Positions 26,135 through 33,771 of a DNA stretch of 64,000 nucleotides are shown here, piece by piece. Made by a program: the position numbers and the translations under genes. Position 1 is the first letter of the stretch, and each line of letters opens with the position of its first letter. The stretch comes from JBCCFW01 sp039029535. Its GTDB lineage: Bacteria; Acidobacteriota; JBCCFW01. The notes under the pieces were generated by a model that was not told the DNA's origin, ran no database searches, and saw nothing but the letters and a program-made list of their open reading frames with translations. The stretch is from NCBI GenBank assembly GCA_039029535.1, contig JBCCFW010000017.1, positions 13,544-77,543 on the forward strand. The letters are read 5' to 3'.

Positions 26135-27175
26135 GTGGCGGACGTCGAGCCTCGCCCGGCGGAGTGGGCGACTGAAGCGCGGCCCGGGCTCGTGGAGTCC
26201 GAGGCGGGTCGGATCGACCTCGACGCCGAGGGACGGATCCTCGCCATCGATGATCGGGCTCGGGCTGCCCTGGGCCTCGCCGCGGAGGCGCCAGCCGCCG
26301 AGTTCGAAGCGGTCTTGGCGAGGAGAGGACTGCTCCCCGACACCGTGCGGGCAGGCATTCGCGAGCAGGCCGACCTGCTCGTGGCCTGCTGTCCCCACGC
26401 CGACGGCGGCTACAGCCTCCTCCTGCGGCGCCGGGCTGGTGACGCGGCCAGCCCGGGCGACGACGAGCCGGTCAGCTTTCCGCGCTTCAATGACGACGAG
26501 CACCGCCTCGTCCTCACCAACGTCTCCCACGAGCTCAGCACGCCGCTGACCACCCTCAAGAGCTCCCTGTCTCTCCTGGAGAAGACGGCTCACGAGCTGC
26601 CGGAGTCGCGTCGGGCCCTGGTCGTCGCCGGGCGGCGGTCGGTGGATCGGCTCATCGGGGTGGTGGGCAAGCTCGGCGACACGCTCTCGGTCCTGGCGGG
26701 GGGGCTCCAGCTCCAGCCGGGCCAGCACGATCCGGCCGTTCTCCTGGCCGAGGCCGTTCGCCAGGCGAACCGCCTGACCGACCACGAAGACCTGACTTTC
26801 CACGAGCCCGAGTCGTCGCCAGGCCACGTGTCCGTGGATCGCCGCAGCGTGTTGCGTGCCCTCGTGGAGTTGCTGGAAAATGCCGTCAAGTTCTCGCCAT
26901 CGGGCAGCGAGGTCGAGGCGGAGCTCCGGGCGGACGAGGCCGAGCTGGCCTTCGTCATCTCCGACCGGGGTGAGGGCCTGACGCGGGCCGACCTCGAGCG
27001 GCTGAGTGAGCCCTTCCGTCAGGCCGACATGACCATGACCCGCAGCGCGGGGGGGCTCGGTCTCGGCCTGGGCGTGTGCAAGGCGGTGGCCGAGGCGCAC
27101 GGCGGTCGACTCGAGGCCCGAGCGCGCACCGGCGGTGGCACCGAGTTCCACCTGATCATCCCGACCGATTCATGA
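26135..27175 (+). CDS. Sensor histidine kinase (soluble, PAS-like input)
   Basis: The 346-residue protein starts at GTG. Residues about 20-100 form a small PAS-like sensor (GRIDLDAEGRILAIDDRARAALGL). The dimerisation domain has phospho-acceptor His132 (NVSHELSTPLTTL). The ATPase domain shows the N box (ALVELLENAVKFSP), G1 (ISDRGEGL) and G2 (GGLGLGLGV). No membrane segment is present, so it senses an internal signal. The response regulator gene follows 28 bases later and a second, FHA-containing kinase gene after that, making a three-gene signalling operon. Confidence 0.93.
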   Translation: MADVEPRPAEWATEARPGLVESEAGRIDLDAEGRILAIDDRARAALGLAAEAPAAEFEAVLARRGLLPDTVRAGIREQADLLVACCPHADGGYSLLLRRRAGDAASPGDDEPVSFPRFNDDEHRLVLTNVSHELSTPLTTLKSSLSLLEKTAHELPESRRALVVAGRRSVDRLIGVVGKLGDTLSVLAGGLQLQPGQHDPAVLLAEAVRQANRLTDHEDLTFHEPESSPGHVSVDRRSVLRALVELLENAVKFSPSGSEVEAELRADEAELAFVISDRGEGLTRADLERLSEPFRQADMTMTRSAGGLGLGLGVCKAVAEAHGGRLEARARTGGGTEFHLIIPTDS

Positions 27176-27203
27176 CTTCATCCCGACCGAGACGAGACAC
27201 GCC

Positions 27204-27920
27204 ATGAAGACCATCCTCTACGTCGATGACGAAGACGACATCCGCCTCGTCGTCTCGGCCTGTCTCGAAGATGCGGGCTTCCGCGTCCTGACCGCCGCCA
27301 ACGCCGCCGACGGTCTCACGGCCGCCCAGTCACAGTTCCCGGACCTCATCATCAGTGACGTGATGATGCCGGACGAGAGCGGCTACTCGATGTGCACCAA
27401 GCTCAAGGCCGACGACTCGACCAAGAACATCCCCGTGGTGTTCCTGAGCGTCATGGACGACGAGGTCACCGGCCTCGAGGTGGGAGCGACCGCCTTCCTG
27501 TGCAAGCCCTTCGAGGAAGAGGAGCTGCTCAAGACGGTCAACGACATCCTCCAGTCGGGCGATGGTCGCGCCCAGCTCGACCAGGCCCTCGCCTGCCTCC
27601 GCGACAAGAAGCTCGACGAAGGCGAGGCGATGCTCAAGAAGGTCCTCGAGGTCGAGCCCGACGGCCCCATCGCCGTGTGGGCGAGCTACTACGTCGGTCA
27701 GGTCCATCAGGTCCGCGGCCTGCGCGACGCCGCCCGCGAGGCCTTCCTCGACGTCCTCACCCGCGACCCTCAGTTCTGGCGAGCCCACAACCGTCTGTCA
27801 CTCCTCTTCGAGGGAGTCGACCCGCCGCGAGCGATCAACCATCTTCAGCGCTCCCTCGCCATCAACCCCAACCAGGCCGACATCCGGGCCCGTCTCGAAG
27901 GACTCCAGGGCACCTACTGA
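27204..27920 (+). CDS. Response regulator with C-terminal TPR-like domain
   Basis: The 238-residue protein has a receiver domain (1-120) with the acidic pair DDED, phospho-acceptor Asp52 (IISDVMMPD), the Thr/Ser switch position and Lys101 (LCKPFEEEEL). The C-terminal half (121-238) is helical with repeats like a TPR (KLDEGEAMLKKVLEVEPDGP, AINHLQRSLAINPNQADIRARLEGL). There is no DNA-binding output domain, so it should work by protein-protein contact. It sits between two histidine kinase genes. Confidence 0.92.
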   Translation: MKTILYVDDEDDIRLVVSACLEDAGFRVLTAANAADGLTAAQSQFPDLIISDVMMPDESGYSMCTKLKADDSTKNIPVVFLSVMDDEVTGLEVGATAFLCKPFEEEELLKTVNDILQSGDGRAQLDQALACLRDKKLDEGEAMLKKVLEVEPDGPIAVWASYYVGQVHQVRGLRDAAREAFLDVLTRDPQFWRAHNRLSLLFEGVDPPRAINHLQRSLAINPNQADIRARLEGLQGTY

Positions 27921-27961
27921 GTGTCGAGTCCGATGGTCGTCCACGCGAGCAAGAGAACGTC

Positions 27962-29737
27962 GTGAAGCTACTGGTGACAGAAGGCCCGCTCCGCCGAACC
28001 GTCTTCGAGCTGACGAAGTCGGTGGTGGTGATCGGGCGCAAGCGTGACGCGGACATCTCGCTCGCCCGCGACAGTCTCGTCTCGCGCTTCCACTGCCAGC
28101 TCAGCGAGCACGATGGCGTGTGGTGGGTCGAGGACCTGGGCAGCGGCAACGGCACCTACCTCGAGGGAGACCGGCTGGAGGCTCCCGCGAAGCTCCTCCC
28201 CGGTGGTGAGCTCCGCCTGGGGGAAACTTCGCTCCGGCTGCTTTCGGAAGAGGACGCTGAGGACTCGGGCCGCCTCGACCAGCTCGCGGGTGGGGAGGCG
28301 AGCACTGTCGACCAGCCCAAGCCGGTCTTGCCGGTCGAGGAGAAGTTCGACGGCGACGCGACCCATCGTCCGCCGGTGGGCGCACGCCCGAAGCCCTCGC
28401 TCAAGCTCCAGAGCACCGGGAGCGTGAAGCTCTCCAACGATCCGACGACGACGGTCATCGAGATCGCGGGTGCCTTCGATCCGAGCCAGAGCGCGAAGCT
28501 GCCCGCCGGTGAGGACCGCAATACCATCAACCTCCTCCGGCAGCGCCTGGAGGTCACGCAGAACGTCGCGACGGCGGTCGCCGGCAAGCCGGATCTCAAG
28601 ACCCTCATGGAAGCGGTGCTCGAAGGGGTCATGGGAGTCATCCCGGCCGAGCGCGGCTTCGTCGTCGGCGTCTCCGAGGACCAGACCCAGCTCGACACCA
28701 TCGTCGCGCGACGCGCCGACGGACGCCCGCCGGAAGACATCACCATCAGCCGCACCATGGTGGCCAAGACCCTCGAAGAGAAGGTCGGCCTCCTCGTTCA
28801 CGACGCCCTCGGTGACGCGCGCCTGGTCGGTGCTCACAGCATCATGGGCGGCGGGATCCGCGCGGCGCTCTGCGTGCCCTTCATCGACCAGGACCGCGTC
28901 GCTGCGATCCTTCACGTCGATGCCAGCACGGCCGAGAGCTTCACCAACACCGACCTCGAGCTGGCGGGCTCGGTCGTCAACCAGGCTAGCCTGGCGATCA
29001 CCAACGCTCGCCTGTTCGATGAGCTCAAGGAGGCCTATGAGGCGCTCCAGTCGGCCCAGGCCCAGCTCGTCGAGAGCGAGAAGCTCTCCATCATCGGCAC
29101 CCTGGCTGCGTCGATCGCTCACGACGTCGGCAACGTCCTCACGCCGATCAGCGGCATCGCCAAGATCGTCATGCGGGACGACTCGATCAACCCGAAGCTG
29201 AAGGAAGCCTTCGACCGTCAGATGGGGCGGCTCAAGGCGCTCACGCATCAGCTCCTGTCGTTCTCCAAGCCCAAGCCGCCGGACCTCGTGCCGGTCGACA
29301 TCAACAAGCAGCTCGAAGACAGCCTGGGCCTGGTGAAGACGGAGGCCCGCCACCACGGATCGGAGATCGTCTTCGAGCCGGGCGAGGGCGGCTTGCAGGT
29401 GCTCGCCGACGCCGACCGTCTCGATCAGGTGTTCATCAACATCGCGTTGAACGCGGTCCACGCGATGCAGGACGACGACGGTGGCACGCTCACCGTGAGC
29501 ACCCGCTCCGACGGCGATGCGGTGGTCGTCGACCTGGCGGACACGGGTTGCGGCATCCCGGCCGAGAAGCTCGCCTCGATCTTCGAGCCGTTCTTCACGA
29601 CCAAGGGCAAGGCGGGCACTGGGATGGGTCTCTTCTCCTGCCGTCGCATCGTCGAGGAGGAGCACGGCGGCTCCCTGGCGGTGGAGAGCGAGCTGGGGAA
29701 GGGGACGACCTTCCACGTCCGCATCCCGTCGATCTAG
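27962..29737 (+). CDS. FHA-GAF hybrid sensor histidine kinase
   Basis: The GTG at 27962 is 41 bases after the response regulator stop. The 591-residue protein begins with an FHA domain (1-95; IGRKRDADISLARDSLVSRF, LGSGNGTYLEGD). A low-complexity linker follows, then a GAF domain (about 205-350), a dimerisation helix with His387 (SIAHDVGNVLTPI) and an HATPase domain (N box FINIALNAVHAMQ, DTGCGIP, GKAGTGMGL). The FHA should read a phosphothreonine, linking Ser/Thr kinase signals to the two-component pathway. No membrane segment is seen. Confidence 0.92.
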   Translation: MKLLVTEGPLRRTVFELTKSVVVIGRKRDADISLARDSLVSRFHCQLSEHDGVWWVEDLGSGNGTYLEGDRLEAPAKLLPGGELRLGETSLRLLSEEDAEDSGRLDQLAGGEASTVDQPKPVLPVEEKFDGDATHRPPVGARPKPSLKLQSTGSVKLSNDPTTTVIEIAGAFDPSQSAKLPAGEDRNTINLLRQRLEVTQNVATAVAGKPDLKTLMEAVLEGVMGVIPAERGFVVGVSEDQTQLDTIVARRADGRPPEDITISRTMVAKTLEEKVGLLVHDALGDARLVGAHSIMGGGIRAALCVPFIDQDRVAAILHVDASTAESFTNTDLELAGSVVNQASLAITNARLFDELKEAYEALQSAQAQLVESEKLSIIGTLAASIAHDVGNVLTPISGIAKIVMRDDSINPKLKEAFDRQMGRLKALTHQLLSFSKPKPPDLVPVDINKQLEDSLGLVKTEARHHGSEIVFEPGEGGLQVLADADRLDQVFINIALNAVHAMQDDDGGTLTVSTRSDGDAVVVDLADTGCGIPAEKLASIFEPFFTTKGKAGTGMGLFSCRRIVEEEHGGSLAVESELGKGTTFHVRIPSI

Positions 29738-29846
29738 TCGACGACGATCTGTCTCCTTCGCCGCTCCTCGAGCAGTCCGAGGTCGGTTGAGCTGGTTCCG
29801 GTCTGGGCGCATGATGACGGTTCCTGTCCTCAAACGGAGCTCCGTC

Positions 29847-30551
29847 ATGACCCGCTCGCTTCTCCTGTCGACCCTGCTGCTCTCCTGCGTCGCCCTCCCT
29901 GCCCAGGCCGATCGCTTCTCGCCGGGTGGTCCGCGTCGCAACGTGGGCTCGCAGGCTCGGGTGTCCTCACCGCGAGCGACGGCGGAGTACCGCCTGCGCC
30001 TGGTCAACCTCGCGCATCGTCAGCGTCTCCAATCGCTGGTCATGCACCAGCTCCTCTCCCGCGTGGTCGACGAGCCGGTGCTGTCCGGTGAGACGCAGGA
30101 CGCCCGGAGCTGCTCGCAGCTGAAGAATGCCGTCGAGCAGCTCAAGAACCACGTGACCGACCGTCACGAGTTGGAGAGGACGCGGGCGCGTGAATGCGGC
30201 GGTCTCGAGCCGGATGTCGATGCGTCCACCCAAGCCAAGCCGAGCCCCAGCTCACTCAGCGAGATGGCCGATGGCCAGCCGACGATCGGCTGTGACGACG
30301 AGTCCTGGTTCGAGCACTTCGACAACACGCTGAAGCTGCAGGAGCAGCTCGCCCGCATGCGTGTCGAGCTGGCCCTCCGCGCCTGCCCCAGAGTCTCGCC
30401 CCGGGGGTCAGCGGCGCGGACGGGAGGGCTGCGAGCTCGTGCCGCGAGGTGGAGGAGGCGGAGGAGGACGCTGCCCGTAGGACGACTCGGCGCGTGGGGG
30501 AGGCGGCCAGTCGTCTTCGTCGGTGTCTTCGTCGTCTCGGGACGGGCGTGA
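29847..30551 (+). CDS. Exported protein of unknown function, 3' end overlapping an antisense gene
   Basis: ATG at 29847 follows GGAG and opens into a signal peptide (MTRSLLLSTLLLSCVALPAQA). The mature part is helical and basic with three cysteines (ARSCSQLKNAVEQLKNHV, ARECGGLEP) in about 180 residues. From about residue 186 the sequence turns Arg-rich and runs 144 bases into the C-terminal coding end of the kinase gene on the other strand, so the original stop may have been lost. No family recognised. I trust the first 180 residues more than the tail. Confidence 0.55.
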   Translation: MTRSLLLSTLLLSCVALPAQADRFSPGGPRRNVGSQARVSSPRATAEYRLRLVNLAHRQRLQSLVMHQLLSRVVDEPVLSGETQDARSCSQLKNAVEQLKNHVTDRHELERTRARECGGLEPDVDASTQAKPSPSSLSEMADGQPTIGCDDESWFEHFDNTLKLQEQLARMRVELALRACPRVSPRGSAARTGGLRARAARWRRRRRTLPVGRLGAWGRRPVVFVGVFVVSGRA

Positions 30552-32831
30552 GGGCGAGGACGGGCTCCCGCCCGGGGAGACCTCGGCCGGGTACAGGGCC
30601 GAGACTTCCCAGTAGTCGACCTCGAGCGGTCCCGCCGAGACGAGCACGAGACGTCCGTCGGTCCGGCGGTCCAGCGCGTTCTGAGGGAGCGGCCCGTCGT
30701 GCAGGACGTCCTCCTCGAGCTTGACGAGCACGCGATCGGGCCGGACCTGCACTTCGAGCACCTGCTGCTCGCCTGGCTTCAGCACCCGTCCTCGCCGAGC
30801 GCCTGGCGGAGGTGACGGATCGTCCAGGGTGAAGAAGCCCGAGTAGCGACGACCGTCGCGCGCCTTGCGATCGAGATCGAGCAGCAGCGCGCGCCCGCGC
30901 TCGGTGGTCAGGACCAGTCGCACTGGAGCCTGCACGTCGGTGCCGAGCGGATCGCTCGGGTCACGCAGCTCGTCGGCGGGGAGACTCTCATCGGCCTCGA
31001 CGCTGCTGCGGAAGCGCAGCAGCACCTGATAGTCGCCAGGTGGCGAGAATGGCACGGTCAGGCTGGCTGGCGCGGTCGTCGTCGCCAGGTCGGGGTCCGC
31101 GAGCTGCCAGCCGCCGAGCGGCGTGATCAGCGAGTCGGTGCCCACTTCCTTCTCGAGCCATTCCGTCACGAAGAGTCCGCGACCGGGCACGTCCAGTCGG
31201 AGCGGTCGTGGACCGGGCGGTGTCGAGCGTTGCTGGGGCTCTCGACGGGTCGACTCGGGCTCGGCATCGACAGCGTCGAGAGCGGTCGTCTCCACCGGCG
31301 AGGGCGTCAGGACGGCCGGTGTCTCCTCGGTGCCCCCCGTGAGGAGTTTCCAGGTGACGACTGCTCCCGTGCCGAGGAGCACGAGGAGGACGAGCCCCAA
31401 CCATGGTGAGAGCCCCGATGACGAGGAGGGCGAAGCCGTCGTCGGGCGTGGTCGCGAGCCGGTGCGACCGCCGCCCACGCTCGGTGTCGGTCGCGCGACG
31501 GGCGCGCGAGCGGGAGCCGCGGCAGCCGGCACGGCGTCGATGCGAGTGGGTGCTTCATCGTCGAGTGTCGTGTTGGCCGTCACCGAGGTCGAGGTCGCGC
31601 CTGCACCGACGCCCGTCGAGATCCCTTGCCCACTGCCGTGGATCGCCGCCAGCGGTGTCGCACCACTGGCGCCCGCGACCGCGCCGGAAAGAGGAGGAAG
31701 CGAGGGCGCCTCGGCAAGTGTCGGGAGGCCCAGGCGGAACGTGTGCGCGGCGGCAGGTGCCGTCTCGAGCAGTTGCCGGAGATCCTGGGCGAGCTCCTCC
31801 ATCGAGGCATGTCGTTGCTCGGGTCGCTTGGCGACCGACTTTGCGAAGACTGCCTGTAGGCGGTGCGACCAGCTCCCATCACCGATCGCCTGCAGCGAGC
31901 TGCGCATGTCGGGGGCTGCTTGTTCGCGGGCTGCCACCAACATCTGCACGGCCGTCGTCCCGCTGTACGGTAGCTCGCCGGTGATCATTCGGTAGAGCGT
32001 GCAGCCGAGGCTGTACACGTCGCAGCGTTCGTTGGCCGCCTTGGGGTTCTCGGCGTGCTCGGGCGCCATGTAGGCGATGGTGCCGAGCAAGAGCCCGGTC
32101 TGCGTGAGAGTGGGCTCGGCGCCGAGCTCGGGATCGGCGAGACGGGCGATGCCGAGGTCGAGAAGCTTGACCTGACCCGCGTCCGTGGCGAGGAGGTTGG
32201 CCGGCTTGACGTCGCGATGGACGATGCCCTGCGAGTGGGCGTAGCCGAGCCCTTGCGCCGCCTGAATCGTGTAGTTGATCGCCAGCGTCAGGGGGAGCGG
32301 TCCGCTCTCGCGCACGATGGCGTCGACGTCGCGACCGTCGACGAGCTCCATGACGAGGTAGTGCTCGCCGTGAGCTTCGGAGGCGTCGAAGGCCATGACG
32401 ATGTTGGGGTGCTGAAGACGAGCGATCGCCTTCACCTCCCGATAGAAGCGTTGCCTCGCTTCGTCGGAGTCGGTGAGGTGACCCGACAGCACCTTGAGCG
32501 CGACGTCGCGCTCCATCCGGAGGTGACGCGCCTTGTAGACGACGCCCATGCCTCCCTCGCCGAGCTGGTCGAGCAGGAGGTACTCGCCCAGGACGAGCGT
32601 GCGAGCTTCGTCCTCGAGGAGGCTCGCGCACTGGAACGCGGTGGCGAGTCCCTGACCAACGAGATGATCGGTCAGCTCCTGGGCGCTGCGCCCATCGAGT
32701 TGACCGCTCAGGCGATCGGCGGCGTCCTTCGCGAGGACGCCGCCGTCCACGAGACGCTGGAGGAGCAAGGAGGCGGGCAGTGACACGGCTCGACCCGGAT
32801 CAGCGCGGGAGACGCTGGAAGGATGGTACAT
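30408..32831 (-). CDS. Transmembrane Ser/Thr kinase of the planctomycete type
   Basis: The 807-residue protein has an N-terminal helical extension (LVDGGVLAKDAADRL, ELTDHLVGQGLATAFQ, TLVLGEY) seen in many planctomycetal kinases. The kinase domain (about 85-365) has GEGGMGVVYKAR, Lys113 (VALKVL), HRDVKPAN (Asp207), DLG in place of DFG (Asp225) and GTIAYMAPEH. A Pro/Ser/Thr linker and one transmembrane helix (about 470-492) precede an outer domain rich in sheets (PGDYQVLLRFRSSVEADE, RDGRRYSGFFTLDDPSP), then an acidic and Pro-rich tail. Its 3' end overlaps the antisense gene ending at 30551. It may feed the FHA histidine kinase, which is inference. The ATG has no clear ribosome binding site. Confidence 0.92.
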   Translation of the reverse strand: MYHPSSVSRADPGRAVSLPASLLLQRLVDGGVLAKDAADRLSGQLDGRSAQELTDHLVGQGLATAFQCASLLEDEARTLVLGEYLLLDQLGEGGMGVVYKARHLRMERDVALKVLSGHLTDSDEARQRFYREVKAIARLQHPNIVMAFDASEAHGEHYLVMELVDGRDVDAIVRESGPLPLTLAINYTIQAAQGLGYAHSQGIVHRDVKPANLLATDAGQVKLLDLGIARLADPELGAEPTLTQTGLLLGTIAYMAPEHAENPKAANERCDVYSLGCTLYRMITGELPYSGTTAVQMLVAAREQAAPDMRSSLQAIGDGSWSHRLQAVFAKSVAKRPEQRHASMEELAQDLRQLLETAPAAAHTFRLGLPTLAEAPSLPPLSGAVAGASGATPLAAIHGSGQGISTGVGAGATSTSVTANTTLDDEAPTRIDAVPAAAAPARAPVARPTPSVGGGRTGSRPRPTTASPSSSSGLSPWLGLVLLVLLGTGAVVTWKLLTGGTEETPAVLTPSPVETTALDAVDAEPESTRREPQQRSTPPGPRPLRLDVPGRGLFVTEWLEKEVGTDSLITPLGGWQLADPDLATTTAPASLTVPFSPPGDYQVLLRFRSSVEADESLPADELRDPSDPLGTDVQAPVRLVLTTERGRALLLDLDRKARDGRRYSGFFTLDDPSPPPGARRGRVLKPGEQQVLEVQVRPDRVLVKLEEDVLHDGPLPQNALDRRTDGRLVLVSAGPLEVDYWEVSALYPAEVSPGGSPSSPSRPSRDDEDTDEDDWPPPPRAESSYGQRPPPPPPPRGTSSQPSRPRR

Positions 32832-32933
32832 CGGCCGTGCCGGGAGACCCGGTGACCTCGGGTCGTCGTCTCAAGACCGGGCCCGTGGTCGCCGAAACAT
32901 CGCCGTAGGCATCCCGCCGGCGAGGGGCCCGTC

Positions 32934-33755
32934 ATGACCGCCGAGACCACCAACGTTCCCCATCTCGTGGCCGACCTGGAAGGACGCCCCTGCGTCCTCG
33001 TTCCCCTGGATCACGAGTCCGTGCTCCAGCCGCGGCTCTCGTCTCACGTCTATGAACGCGTGCGGGAGCGGCTCGACCGTGACGAAGCGGCCACCGTGGC
33101 CTTCATGGATCGGCTGCGCCCCTCCCTGGAAGGGCCGGAGCTCGACGCGGTGCCCCTGCGCTCGGACAGCCCCACGGAGCCGTTCTGGAACAACGGCTAC
33201 TTCTCGGGGCTCGATGCTCGGGCGGCGCATGCGGTCTGTGCGGAGCTGGTACCCAACGTGGTGCTGGAGGTCGGTAGCGGACACTCGACCAAGTTCATGC
33301 GCAAGGCCATCGACGCGCGCGGCCGTCGCACCCGTCTCGTCTCCGTCGACCCGGCACCCCGGGCGGAGATCGACCTGCTCTGCGACGAGGTCGTCCGGTC
33401 GCCGGTCCAGGCGCTCGACCCGGAGCTCTTCTCCGCGCTCGAGCCCGGCGACGTGCTGTTCTGGGACGGCAGCCACCTGGCGCTCAACGGCGCCGACGCC
33501 GTCTTCCTCTTCCTCGAGGTCATGCCGAGGCTGCGACCGGGCGTGCTCGTGCACGTGCACGACGTCACCCTGCCGCAGGAGTACCCCAACGACTTCGACG
33601 GCCGCGGCTACGCCGAGCAGTATCTACTCGCCTCGTGGCTCCTCGGCAACGAGCGAGACGAGGTCGTGCTGCCCGCCTTCCACTGGTCCTCCCGGAGGGG
33701 AGGACCCGGTGGCGTGTCGTTCTGGCTGAGGAGAGGGACCGCAGCGGCGAGCTGA
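32934..33755 (+). CDS. Class I methyltransferase (Methyltransf_24 type)
   Basis: The 273-residue protein has the SAM motif NVVLEVGSGHSTKFMRKAI, acidic strand-2 end VSVDPAP, and a C-terminal half with DVLFWDGSHLALNGADAVFLF and LVHVHDVTLPQEYP. Methyltransf_24 proteins often sit in surface polysaccharide loci. No sugar gene adjoins here. A GAGGGG stands before the ATG. Cytoplasmic; substrate unknown. Confidence 0.85.
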   Translation: MTAETTNVPHLVADLEGRPCVLVPLDHESVLQPRLSSHVYERVRERLDRDEAATVAFMDRLRPSLEGPELDAVPLRSDSPTEPFWNNGYFSGLDARAAHAVCAELVPNVVLEVGSGHSTKFMRKAIDARGRRTRLVSVDPAPRAEIDLLCDEVVRSPVQALDPELFSALEPGDVLFWDGSHLALNGADAVFLFLEVMPRLRPGVLVHVHDVTLPQEYPNDFDGRGYAEQYLLASWLLGNERDEVVLPAFHWSSRRGGPGGVSFWLRRGTAAAS

Positions 33756-33771
33756 GCTCACCGCTCGAGAA

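Noticed and set aside
26051..27151. 366-residue open frame on - strand opposite the first histidine kinase
   Set aside because: Antisense shadow of high-GC coding sequence with no motifs.
27968..30007. 679-residue open frame on - strand opposite the FHA-GAF histidine kinase
   Set aside because: Low-complexity Arg/Glu/Asp composition and no domain; the + strand holds FHA, GAF, HisKA and ATPase motifs.
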